A stretch of 45,073 nt of DNA, taken from positions 1 through 45,073 of the forward strand of contig NZ_CAACUY010000060.1 of the NCBI RefSeq assembly GCF_900659615.1. The letters are read 5' to 3'. Of the stretch, positions 25,975-33,049 are shown piece after piece. Source of the stretch: Actinomadura fibrosa. GTDB taxonomy: Bacteria > Actinomycetota > Actinomycetes > Streptosporangiales > Streptosporangiaceae. The translations under genes were made by a program, and so were the position numbers. The notes under the pieces are model-generated. The model ran no database searches. It had not been told where the DNA came from and worked only from the letters and a program-made list of their open reading frames with translations. Numbering within the stretch: the first letter of the stretch is position 1; every line of letters begins with the position of its first letter.

Positions 25975-26230
25975 CGAAACCCGCCGACCCCAACTCACCC
26001 GCCTCGCGCACCCCACCCAGCTCCGCAAGCCGCGCAAGCAATCCATCCCGCGCAAGCAATCCATCCAGCGTGAGCCGCCCAACCTGCTCGACGCATGTGA
26101 GCCCCCTAACCCGCGCGCCTCCACCCCACGCGAGCCGTTCAAGCCACCTGGCGACGACCCACCGAGCCAACCCACGTAACCCGCGCAGTCCCACGAGCCG
26201 TCGAGCCGCTCAAGCCACGCCCGGCTGGTG
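25975..26230. repeat. Degenerate ~18-bp repeat array downstream of the DUF1963 gene
   Basis: Variants of CGCAAGC / GCGAGCCGTTCAAGCC recur throughout. The clearest pair is CGCGCAAGCAATCCATC at 26031-26047 and 26049-26065, offset 18 bp. The GAGCCGTTCAAGCC-like units near 26120 resemble those in the array at 27629-27790, on the other side of the pseudogene. No gene is seen. Confidence 0.65.
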
Positions 26231-26565
26231 ACCGCCCGACGCTGGCAGACTCACGCACGGGTTCGGGGTTGACGGCGGGCGCTGATGCGGTCGCGGACGT
26301 AGACGTTGGCGTGGATCTCGCGGCGGACCTGGACGTGATCGCCAGGGAGCTTGTGCCGGGGCGGGTGAAGACGCGGCTGACACCAGCCGACTCGCCCGCC
26401 GGGGCCGCCGCGCTCTCGCCCCGGCGGCGCTGGCCGACACGCTAGCTGCGGTCGCCGCTGGCCGACACGCGCGCCGCGGCGGCGTTGGGCGACACGTTAG
26501 CCGCGGTCGCCGCGACCCCGGCCGTGCGATGGACGCTGGTGCTGGCTACGACCGGCGGGTGCCGA

Positions 26566-26696
26566 GCTGGCTAGCGACCCAGCCGCCGGAGGCGGTCCGA
26601 GCCGATCATGGAGATCGTGGCGAGGTCGTGCAGGACGTCCTCCGCCGCCATGGTCGTCGGGACCACCTTAGGCGGCTGGCTAGCGACCCAGCCGCC
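26566..26696. repeat. 109-bp insert bounded by 22-bp direct repeats
   Basis: The same 22 bases (GCTGGCTAGCGACCCAGCCG plus CC) occur at 26566-26587 and 26675-26696. The segment between interrupts the DUF2064 reading frame and contains an antisense urease-like fragment. The second copy forms part of a perfect inverted repeat. Confidence 0.85.
26595..26657 (-). pseudogene. Short fragment resembling urease alpha subunit (UreC)
   Basis: Read on the minus strand this encodes TTMAAEDVLHDLATISMIGS followed by D. From memory, the conserved UreC segment reads approximately T-I/M-A-A-E-D-V-L-H-D-L-G-A-I-S-M-I-G-S-D, so nearly all positions agree. Similarity stops after GSD and before PTT, so only about 21 residues are left. 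It has no ribosome-binding site and lies inside another pseudogene. A chance match seems unlikely but a database search was not possible. Confidence 0.5.
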
Positions 26697-26704
26697 TAAG
26701 GTGG
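26663..26704. other. Perfect 17-bp inverted repeat
   Basis: CCACCTTAGGCGGCTGG (26663-26679) is exactly complementary to CCAGCCGCCTAAGGTGG (26688-26704) with an 8-bp spacer. It lies inside the pseudogene, next to the 22-bp direct repeat. It could be an old insertion scar, a mobile miniature element end or an extrudable cruciform. Confidence 0.85.
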
Positions 26705-27311
26705 GCCAGGTCGTGACGAGCTTCATCGCCAGGGCCCGACCGGGCGGCGAACCGGGCCCGTGGCTGCCGAACGGCAGTGTCCGGGTCGTCCGGCAGCGCG
26801 GCGGCGGGCTGGACCAGCGGCTGGCGCGGCGTTCGAGGACGCCTACGCCAGGCGTCCGCTCGTCCTGATCGGCATGGACACGCCGCAGGTCACCCCGGCG
26901 CTGCTCGGCCGGGCCCGCCGTGCGCTGGCGCGGCGCGGCGCGGTGTTCGGTCCGGCGGCCGACGGCGGGTTCTGGCTGCTGGGCCTGCGGCGTCCGGACG
27001 CGCGGCTGCTGCGCGGCGTCCCGATGTCGCGTCCGGACACCGGCGCAATTCAATTCGGGGCGGCTGCGGGCTGCCGGGCTGGAGGTGGCGGTGCTGCCCC
27101 AGCTGACCGATGTGGACACCGCGGGGGACGCCGAGGCCGTCACCGCAGCGGCGCTGCACGACCGCCGCACGCCGCCGAACGGGCGCCGAACGGGTGGCAC
27201 ACGGGGGGCACACCGGGCGGCCCCACACGGGACCCCCACACGGGGGCCGCAGGGAGGCCGCACGGGGGCCGCACGGGCGGTTCGCGGCCACCGTCCGCAG
27301 CCTCGGCGGCA

Positions 27312-27625
27312 GGTCGGGTGGCAGGTCGAGTGGCAGGTTGGGCGGGCAGGGGGTGCTGGCGTGGTCGGGCACCTGTACGACGCGAGCCGCCCCGGTGACG
27401 TGAACCGTCCAAGACGCGTGAGCTGTCCAGGCCACGCCAGCTGTGCGAGTCGACGGCTCGCACAGATTGAGCGGTAGGTCGGGTGGCAGGTTGGGCGGTA
27501 GGGGAGTGCTGGCGTGATCGGGTACCTAAACGACGCGAGCCGCCCCGGTGACGCGAGTTGTCTAGGTCGCGTCAGCCGTCTAGGGCACGCGAGCTGTGCG
27601 AGTCGGACGGTTCGCGCAGCTCGTG
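27312..27625. repeat. Diverged tandem duplication of about 150-165 bp
   Basis: Copy one (27312-27476) and copy two (27477 to about 27625) both begin GGTCGGGTGGCAGGT. They share the GTGCTGGCGTG block at 27353 and 27506 (offset 153 bp), the exact 23-bp ACGACGCGAGCCGCCCCGGT-GAC block, and the GAGCTGTGCGAGTCG region. Indels and substitutions separate them. There is no gene in either copy. Confidence 0.75.
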
Positions 27626-27628
27626 CGA

Positions 27629-27790
27629 GCCGTTTAACCAGCGCAAGCCGTTTCAAGCGCGCAGGCCGTTCAAGCTGCGCAGGCCGTCAAGGCGCGTAGG
27701 CCGTTCAACCAGTGCACGCCGTTCGACCGGTGCAGGCCGTTCGACCGGTGCAGGCCGCTCAGGTTGCGCAGGCCGCTCTATTCGCTTGAG
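27629..27790. repeat. 18-bp minisatellite, about nine units
   Basis: Units beginning GCCG start at 27629, 27647, 27665, 27683, 27700, 27718, 27736, 27754 and 27772, spaced 18 bp apart with one 17-bp step. The consensus is close to GCCGTTCAACCGGTGCAG; the units at 27718 and 27736 are identical. The stretch 27800-28130 downstream shows nothing recognisable. Confidence 0.9.
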
Positions 27791-28134
27791 CGCGCAAGCC
27801 GCCTGGGCCGCAGCCTCAACCCGGCTGGGTTGCCCCAGCTCCGCGTGAGGCGCGCGAGCCGCTTGAGCTGCGGGGGTGTCCCTATGAGCGGTCCACCGAC
27901 GCCGCTCGGGCCCGGTGACAAGACCCCCGGATCATGTCTGCGACAGGGGCTTGAGTCATGCAGGACCGGGTGATCTGGCTCCCCACCATGGGCGGGGACG
28001 TGAGGACGGTAACGGGGCTTGGGGACTGGGCAGCCAATTGTCGCCTGCGTTGTTCACTGGGTGTCGGGAGTTAGCGAGGCCGTTTTCGACTCGTCTCGAC
28101 GCTGAGCCCGACTTGGCGCGTCGTTTCCGCGGGC

Positions 28135-28219
28135 TGCGCTTTGGGCGTCACGCTGCTTTGGGCGTCACGCTGCTTTGGGCGTCACGCTGCTTTGGGCGTC
28201 ATGCTGCTTTGGGCATGCT
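28135..28219. repeat. 17-bp minisatellite
   Basis: GCTGCTTTGGGCGTCAC repeats at 28152, 28169 and 28186 (last copy continuing at 28203 as ...CAT), with a partial copy before and a truncated one after. The 17-bp period shifts the frame at every copy, arguing against coding. Confidence 0.9.
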
Positions 28220-28221
28220 GC

Positions 28222-28640
28222 CCTGGGTGTCGTGTCGCTTCTACGGACGTGATTTGGGCGTCGTGGTGTTCTGGTGTCGTGTCGCTTCTGTGGCTGGCGC
28301 TCTGGGTGTTGTGGTGTTTTGGGGGTCGTGTTGCTTGGGTGGTTGGCGCTTCGGGGGCGTGGCGTTTCGGGGACGTGGTGCTTTGGGTGGGGTGTGGCGC
28401 TTGGGTGGTGGTCGGGGGGTTTGGTGGTCGGGGGTTTGGGGGTTAGGGTTCGCTGGGGTTTGTTTCTGGGGGTGTGAACGCTACGTTGCGTTCGGGGGAC
28501 CTGCAATGGGCTTGGGTGAGGAGTTGGTGCAGTTCGTAGGGCTTCTTGTTTCGGGTTTTGATGGGTGTGGGTGCAATGGTGGGGGGTGTTCATTGCAACG
28601 GGGTGTGTGGTTTCGGTAGGTTGAGGGTTTGTGGCGTTGC
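28222..28640. other. G/T-rich block without a recognisable gene
   Basis: The plus strand is strikingly G and T rich (repeated GGTGTTGTGG, TTTGGGGG and GTCGTG-like words) and poor in A and C. Open frames here encode only Gly/Val/Trp/Leu-rich sequence and look accidental. A similar but shorter G/T-rich block lies before rnhB (about 10500-10860). Confidence 0.6.
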
Positions 28641-28665
28641 TTATTGAACACCTCGGGGGATCGTG

Positions 28666-29385
28666 ATGCCGGGAGGCAGGCTCACCCAGCAGGATCGGCA
28701 GCAGATCGCGCTGGGGTTGGCCGACGGTTTGGCTTACGCCGAGATCGCTCGCCGGCTGGACCGTCCTACCTCCACCATCACGCGGGAGGTGATGCGCAAC
28801 GGTGGCCCGGCCGGTTACCGCGCTGATCTGGCGCACCGTGCCACCCAGCAGCGCACACAGCGGCGGCGGAGCGCCGCGGCCGGTAGGGCGCAGGCGGCGG
28901 CGCAGCCCTACGGGCGTGACGCCGAGGCCGTGCACCAGTACCAGGAGATGCTCACCACGGTTTTCATGACCTCGGGCCTGCCCAAGATGATGTCGCGGGT
29001 GCTGGGCGCTCTGTACACCACCGACTCCGGCAGTCTCACCGCCGCCGAGCTCGCTGAGCGGTTGCAGGTCAGTCCGGCTACGGTGTCCAAGGCGATCACT
29101 GCTCTGGACAGTCTTGAATTGATCCGCCGCGAGCGTGACGAGCGTCGGCGCGAGCGGTACGTCGTTGATGACGAGCTCTGGTACCAGTCGATGATTCGCA
29201 GCGCGCAGGACAACGCCCGGCTGGTGGAGACCGCGCGTGAGGGCGTGGGTGTCCTCGGCCCGGGTACCCCTGCCGCCGTCCGGTTGGAGAACATCGCCCG
29301 TTATCTGGACTTCGTCGGTGAGGCCATCATGCGCGCGGCCGAGCAAGCTCGCGATGTTCTCTACACCAAGGCCGAGGGTGAGTAG
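28666..29385 (+). CDS. Transcriptional regulator: IS30-type HTH plus MarR/GbsR-like winged helix
   Basis: The protein has 239 residues. Residues 6-60 (LTQQDRQQIALGLADGLAYA, EIARRLDRPTSTITREVMRN) closely resemble the N-terminal HTH of IS30-family transposases. Residues about 85-190 form a MarR/GbsR-type domain with the recognition-helix region LTAAELAERLQVSPATVSKA and the RRERDERRRERY wing. A C-terminal helical part (about 195-239) may dimerise. There is no transposase catalytic domain, so it is a regulator, not a mobile element. ATG 28666, five bases after GGGGGA, is preferred to the GTG at 28663. Targets are unknown. It is convergent with the GNAT gene across a strong terminator. Confidence 0.8.
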   Translation: MPGGRLTQQDRQQIALGLADGLAYAEIARRLDRPTSTITREVMRNGGPAGYRADLAHRATQQRTQRRRSAAAGRAQAAAQPYGRDAEAVHQYQEMLTTVFMTSGLPKMMSRVLGALYTTDSGSLTAAELAERLQVSPATVSKAITALDSLELIRRERDERRRERYVVDDELWYQSMIRSAQDNARLVETAREGVGVLGPGTPAAVRLENIARYLDFVGEAIMRAAEQARDVLYTKAEGE

Positions 29386-29387
29386 GC

Positions 29388-29415
29388 GGGTCCGGCAGCG
29401 GGTGCTGCCGGACCC
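29388..29415. terminator. Bidirectional terminator between convergent genes
   Basis: GGGTCCGGCAGC (29388-29399) and GCTGCCGGACCC (29404-29415) form a perfect 12-bp stem with a 4-nt loop, followed on the plus strand by TTGGGTTGTT. It sits exactly between the stops of the regulator and the GNAT gene. Confidence 0.85.
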
Positions 29416-29423
29416 TTGGGTTG

Positions 29424-29939
29424 TTACTTCCGGGACGGTGGTGTGGCGGTGTAGGTGGCCGTGTTCTGGGCGGCGTCAGTGCTTGAGCGCCGGTAGCCGG
29501 CTTTCTCCAGGACGCGGATCGAGGACGGGTTCGACAGCTCGACACCCGCCTTGACCGTGTGGACGCCCGGTGCCGTGAAGGCGAACTCGGTCAGGCGGCG
29601 CGTGGCCTCGGTGGCGTGGCCGCGGCCCCGCCGGGAGGGCACGATGCCGTACCCGATCTCGATGGTGCCGCCGGTGGGCGGCCAGAAGAGGCCGATCGAG
29701 CCGATCACGAGGCCGCCGGCGCGTTCGATGATCTGGCGGTGGCCGTACTCGCCGAGCCATGCGGGGTGGTCGCCGCAGAGACCGGCGATGACGTGGTCGC
29801 CTTCGGCGGGGAAGTCGTCGGCCCAGTGGGGCAGGCGGGTGCCGTCCAGGACGGCGGTGATCTCGTCCGGGTGCCAGGTGCGCAGGATGAGGCGGTCAGT
29901 GAACAGTTCTGGGGTGGACACGGGAATGAAGGAGGACAC
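29424..29939 (-). CDS. GNAT family N-acetyltransferase (RimJ/RimL-like)
   Basis: The protein has 171 residues. The opening TPELFTDRLILRTWHPDEI is typical of the RimJ/RimL-type GNAT subfamily. The acetyl-CoA-binding motif A reads EIGYGIVPSRRGRGHATEA (R-R-G-R-G-H-A as the pyrophosphate loop), followed by VELSNPSSIRVLEKAGYRR, the usual motif B. The start is GTG at 29939, with AGGAG seven bases upstream. The substrate is unknown; small-molecule or protein acetylation are both possible. Positions 29940-30133 beyond it show nothing recognisable. Confidence 0.88.
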   Translation of the reverse strand: MSSFIPVSTPELFTDRLILRTWHPDEITAVLDGTRLPHWADDFPAEGDHVIAGLCGDHPAWLGEYGHRQIIERAGGLVIGSIGLFWPPTGGTIEIGYGIVPSRRGRGHATEATRRLTEFAFTAPGVHTVKAGVELSNPSSIRVLEKAGYRRSSTDAAQNTATYTATPPSRK

Positions 29940-30133
29940 GTGAGACTCCTGGTCGTCGGGACGACCCGGCGCATGTCAGGCGGCGCGGGCCGTTCGAGGG
30001 CATGCCGATGAGAGCTGCTGGGCAGCCATATTCATCAGCCCCCTCGGGATGCGGCGATCAGGCGTCTTGTACGCCGCTGTGAACCTAGCGAGCGCTGATG
30101 GCTGTGTGCAAAAGGGTTACGGGAGGGGGTTAC

Positions 30134-30823
30134 TCAGCGGTTGGTGCGGGTCTTTATGAAGTAGGCGGTGCCGACGATCGTCGACCATGCGAGCAGGTGC
30201 AGGGCCACTGCGGGGAAGTCGGAGACGAACGCGTTCGGGCCGTGGTGGGCGGCGCGGAGCCACTCGATCATGGGGACGGCCAGCCAGGAGAGGCGGCCCA
30301 GGCCCAGGAGGAGCAGCGCCGCCGCGCCGGCGAGGAGGGCGAGGAGGGATACGCCCGGGTCAGGGATGATCGCGCGGCTCGTCCAGGCTCCCAGGAGTGT
30401 CGCGGCGAGGGCGACGAGGAGGCAGAGTGCGCAGCCTGTTGCGATCGCCTTACCGGGGGCCTTTACGGAGACGGCCTGTAGGAGGGGGACGATCAGGGCG
30501 ATGGCGCCCAGGGCGAGGTTCACCGTGTAGGCCGCGAGGAGTCCGGCCACGGTGGGGGTGGAGCGGTGGCGTGCGGCTGTGGCCGACAGGGCGCGTTGTT
30601 CGTCCGGTTGGGTGTCGAGCAGCGCGCGCGCCGCCCAGGCCCAGATCGGGAACATGAACGCCGGGGTGTCGCCGAGCGTTCCGACGGCGAGGTCGGAGGC
30701 GTCGGGGCCGCTCGGGCCCTGGAGGAGCACCAGTCCGACGATCAGCAGGACGGCGAGCAGGGGGTGCAGGACGCGGAGCGAGCGGACGTAGCCGGCCATC
30801 TGGAACCGGGCGAGTGCGATCAT
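30134..30823 (-). CDS. ABC-2-type transporter permease, putative
   Basis: The 229-residue protein is strongly hydrophobic, with about six membrane segments (for example LLAVLLIVGLVLL, LGAIALIVPLLQAVSV, CALCLLVALAATLLGAW, LLALLAGAAALLLLGLG). It has no signal peptide and no solute-binding features. The ATG overlaps the stop of the upstream ATPase gene (ATGA), so the two make one exporter. Sequence motifs specific to a substrate are absent. Function as an ABC permease rests mainly on the coupled ATPase. Confidence 0.72.
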   Translation of the reverse strand: MIALARFQMAGYVRSLRVLHPLLAVLLIVGLVLLQGPSGPDASDLAVGTLGDTPAFMFPIWAWAARALLDTQPDEQRALSATAARHRSTPTVAGLLAAYTVNLALGAIALIVPLLQAVSVKAPGKAIATGCALCLLVALAATLLGAWTSRAIIPDPGVSLLALLAGAAALLLLGLGRLSWLAVPMIEWLRAAHHGPNAFVSDFPAVALHLLAWSTIVGTAYFIKTRTNR

Positions 30824-31533
30824 CGGTCGGGCCGCCGCACGTCGTAGCCGTCGGCGCGCAGTTTGGTCTCCACGGTGTCGATCTCGTCCTCGCGCACGAT
30901 GACCTCCAGCACCCGGGTGTTAGGGGAAGTGGGGGTCAGGGGAGTCACCGTCGCGTCGGCGACGTGCAGGCGGGTGACGTCGGGGAGGGCCTCGATGCAG
31001 CGCTGGTGGTCGCTGACGACCACGGTCGTGCCCCGTGTTGTGAGTTCGGTGATCAGTGCGGGCAGCGCGTCGCGGGTGGTGGCGTCCAGGCCGGCGAAGG
31101 GTTCGTCCAGGATCAGGAGGGCGGGGTCGGCGAGGAGGGCTTGGGCCAGTCCGACTTTTTGGGCGCTGCCCTTGGAGAGTTCCGGCAGTCGCACGTCGAG
31201 GAGGTGCTGGAAGGCGAGCCGTTCCGCCCACGGGCCGATGGCGCGGGACGGGACGCGGCGTATGGCGGCCATGTGCCGCAGGTAGGAGCCCACGGTGAAC
31301 GGCTGGTCCACGGGGAAGCGCTCGGGTGCGTATCCCACGCGGCGGGGCCGTCCCTCGATCGTGCCGCGGTGGGGGTGGCGCAGGCCGGCGATGAGCCGGA
31401 GCAGGGTCGACTTTCCCGCTCCGTTCCTGCCGGTCACCTCCGTGATTCCGCCGGGCGTGAGGGACAGGGTGACGTCCTTGAGCACCCAGGGGTCGCGCCG
31501 CCGGTACCGGAAGGCGACGTTCTCCAGCCGCAT
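30820..31533 (-). CDS. ABC transporter ATP-binding protein
   Basis: The 237-residue ATPase domain has Walker A GRNGAGKST (residues 35-43), a variant signature LSKGSAQKVGLAQALL (119-134), Walker B LLILDEPFAGLD (139-150) and a switch His in VVSDHQRC. The signature has K in place of the usual second Gly, as is frequent in exporters of the CcmA/YxlF kind. A 50-residue C-terminal domain follows. It is translationally coupled to the downstream permease. The substrate is unknown; drug or peptide export is a general possibility for this subfamily. Confidence 0.88.
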   Translation of the reverse strand: MRLENVAFRYRRRDPWVLKDVTLSLTPGGITEVTGRNGAGKSTLLRLIAGLRHPHRGTIEGRPRRVGYAPERFPVDQPFTVGSYLRHMAAIRRVPSRAIGPWAERLAFQHLLDVRLPELSKGSAQKVGLAQALLADPALLILDEPFAGLDATTRDALPALITELTTRGTTVVVSDHQRCIEALPDVTRLHVADATVTPLTPTSPNTRVLEVIVREDEIDTVETKLRADGYDVRRPDR

Positions 31534-31610
31534 AGCCCACGGACCGTAGCCCGCCGGGCGTAAGGGGGCCGTTAGGCGGGCCGGAGGGCGCCGCCGCGTG
31601 CGCCGGGCGG

Positions 31611-31616
31611 GACAAT
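31611..31616 (+). promoter_or_regulatory. Possible -10 element for a leaderless HIT-gene transcript
   Basis: GACAAT lies six bases before the ATG at 31623, with no Shine-Dalgarno sequence, the spacing typical of leaderless actinomycete transcripts. No clear -35 is seen. Confidence 0.3.
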
Positions 31617-31622
31617 GGGGGC

Positions 31623-32048
31623 ATGGGTGCCGTTGAGGGGTGCGTGTTCTGCGGGATCGTCGCGGGCGAGGTGGCCGCGCATGTGGTGCTGGACGCGCCC
31701 GACGCGATGGCGTTCCTCGATGTCCGGCCGCTGTTCAAGGGGCACACGCTGCTGGTTCCGCGCGTCCACTACGAGACGCTGACGGACCTGCCGGGGGACA
31801 TGGTCGGGCCGCTGTTCGGGTACGCGCAGCGGCTGGCGGCGGCGATGGAGGACGTGCTCGGGGCGGCCGGGTCGTTCGTGGCGATGAACAACCGGATCAG
31901 CCAGAGCGTGCCGCATCTGCATGTGCACGTGGTCCCGCGCAACAAGAAGGACGGGCTGCGGGGGTTCTTCTGGCCGCGCCACAAGTACGGCTCCGATGCG
32001 GAGGCCGCCGAGTACGCCGCGCGGCTGGCTGCGGCGTTCGCGGGATGA
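31623..32048 (+). CDS. HIT family protein (Hint-like nucleotide hydrolase)
   Basis: The protein has 141 residues. The histidine triad HLHVHVVPR supplies His98, His100 and His102, the last being the usual nucleophile region. CVFCGIVAGEVAAHVV (7-22) is the conserved N-terminus, with two cysteines that could bind zinc. HIT proteins hydrolyse nucleotide phosphoramidates or dinucleoside polyphosphates. The C-terminal FFWPRHKYGSDAEAAEYAAR segment is typical of actinobacterial members. It is convergent with the DUF1778-like gene, with about 10 bp between the stops. Confidence 0.93.
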   Translation: MGAVEGCVFCGIVAGEVAAHVVLDAPDAMAFLDVRPLFKGHTLLVPRVHYETLTDLPGDMVGPLFGYAQRLAAAMEDVLGAAGSFVAMNNRISQSVPHLHVHVVPRNKKDGLRGFFWPRHKYGSDAEAAEYAARLAAAFAG

Positions 32049-32058
32049 GCCGGGGGCG

Positions 32059-32316
32059 TCAGCCCATGGCGAGGAGGGCGGCGATGAAGGGCTCCCCGGA
32101 CGCGTGGCCCGGCGGAGGGGCGGGGTCCGTCCGGGCGGCGTGCTCGTGGAGGTCGCGTTCGGCTCGGTCGAGGGCCGCGGACAGGACGTAGTCGCGTACC
32201 GACCAGCCGGTCAGCCTGGCGGCTTCGCGGATGACGAGCCGCTGCTCCGCCGACGTCCGGAACGCGAAGTCGTCGGTGGGGGCGGCGGGAAGGCTGGGGC
32301 GAACCGACTCAGACAT
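32059..32316 (-). CDS. DUF1778-like ribbon-helix-helix protein (orphan antitoxin-like)
   Basis: The 85-residue protein has a core FAFRTSAEQRLVIREAARLT (18-37) then GWSVRDYVLSAALDRAERDL (37-56), which matches the RHH DNA-binding pattern of DUF1778/TacA-type antitoxins. The C-terminal tail (57-85) is where a toxin-neutralising segment would be. I chose ATG 32316, preceded by AAGGAG eight bases upstream, over an earlier ATG at 32373. In TacAT systems a GNAT toxin follows immediately; here the adjacent gene is a HIT protein on the other strand. It is therefore either a stand-alone regulator or an orphan antitoxin. Confidence 0.65.
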   Translation of the reverse strand: MSESVRPSLPAAPTDDFAFRTSAEQRLVIREAARLTGWSVRDYVLSAALDRAERDLHEHAARTDPAPPPGHASGEPFIAALLAMG

Positions 32317-32397
32317 GGCCGGTCTCCTTCCTTGCGGCACCTCAACGTACGCCGGAAGAGGTGTTTCGGACATCCCTCCCGCGTGAGCCGGTGCGCG

Positions 32398-32886
32398 TCA
32401 GCGGGTTCCCCAGGAGTAGGTCTGCTTCCTCAGCTTGAGGTAGACGAAGCTCTCCGTGGAGACGACGCCGGGGACGGCGCGGATGCGGCCGAGGAGTTCC
32501 AGGAGGCGCTCGTCGTCCTCGCAGACGAGTTCGAGGAGGACGTCGAAGGAGCCGGCGGTGATGACGACGTAGTCGATCTCGTCGACGGAGGCGAGCTCGT
32601 CGGCGATCTTCTCCAGGTCGCCCTCGCACTTGACGCCGATCATCATCTGCCGGGAGAAGCCGAGCATGAGCGGGTCGGTGACGCCGACGATCTGCATGAC
32701 GCCGGCGTCGAGGAGCTTCTGGACGCGCTGCCGGACGGCGGCCTCGGAGAGCCCCACGGCCTTGCCGATGGCGGCGTAGGAGCGGCGGCCGTCCTGCTGG
32801 AGCTGCTCGATGATCTGCTTGGCCGTCTCGTCGAGCTGGACGGAGGGCCGGGCGGAGCCTCGGCGGGCGGGCGGCTGTCCCGTCAT
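32398..32886 (-). CDS. Lrp/AsnC family transcriptional regulator
   Basis: The protein has 162 residues. The N-terminal HTH covers QLDETAKQIIEQLQQDGRRS, YAAIGKAVGLSEAAVRQRVQ and KLLDAG (residues 18-62). The C-terminal RAM (ligand-binding) domain covers about 70-155 and includes DYVVITAGSFDVLLELVCED. ATG 32886 has AGGAG six bases upstream and is preferred over 32907. It is divergent from the aldehyde dehydrogenase gene. This regulator-dehydrogenase-transporter arrangement is common in actinomycetes and suggests control of polyamine or amino-acid catabolism. Confidence 0.9.
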   Translation of the reverse strand: MTGQPPARRGSARPSVQLDETAKQIIEQLQQDGRRSYAAIGKAVGLSEAAVRQRVQKLLDAGVMQIVGVTDPLMLGFSRQMMIGVKCEGDLEKIADELASVDEIDYVVITAGSFDVLLELVCEDDERLLELLGRIRAVPGVVSTESFVYLKLRKQTYSWGTR

Positions 32887-32930
32887 GGGGTCTCCTAGCT
32901 GCGGCATCGAGGGTCGAAAGCGTTCATGCC

Positions 32931-32974
32931 AAGTGAATCAGTCGTGAAACTGGATCGTAACAACGGAATCACTT
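32931..32974. promoter_or_regulatory. Candidate Lrp/AsnC operator between regulator and dehydrogenase
   Basis: AAGTGAATC (32931-32939) and GAATCACTT (32966-32974) form an inverted repeat with one mismatch, centred in an A/T-rich patch of the divergent gap. The 44-bp span could be bound by an Lrp-type dimer or octamer. Autoregulation plus control of the dehydrogenase is inferred. Confidence 0.5.
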
Positions 32975-33049
32975 GTATTGGGTCGGCACGTCTGTAAGGG
33001 TCGGGCCAACAGGGACACATCGGGCGATCGCGCCCAGGGAGGGTCGAGG

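Larger units (their letters stand above)
26311..27310 (+). pseudogene. Disrupted DUF2064 (TIGR04282-like) glycosyltransferase gene
   Basis: Pieces of one protein are spread over different frames. They are VIARELVPGRVKTRLTPA (from 26335), ALGDTLAAVAATPAVRWTLV (about 26493), PWLPNGSVRVVRQRGGGLDQ (about 26758), FEDAYARRPLVLIGMDTPQV then GAVFGPAADGGFWLLGLRRP (frame 3), RLRAAGLEVAVLPQLTDVDT (frame 1, about 27060) and finally GRFAATVRSL (about 27277). In order these follow the DUF2064/GT-A nucleotidyl/glycosyltransferase-like family, including its GMDTPQ and GPAADGGFWLLGL signatures. Stops, at least three frame changes, a 109-bp direct-repeat-bounded insert and a C-terminal repeat expansion (about 27178-27275) make it a pseudogene. 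Confidence 0.8.

Noticed and set aside
27915..28619. 234-codon open frame over the 17-bp repeat and G/T-rich block
   Set aside because: The translation is repetitive Gly/Val/Trp/Leu/Cys sequence without domains, and no ribosome-binding site is seen.
29424..29939. GNAT gene as the toxin partner of the DUF1778-like protein
   Set aside because: They are 2.1 kb apart with three unrelated genes between, not in one operon, and the GNAT sequence resembles RimJ/RimL rather than TacT toxins.
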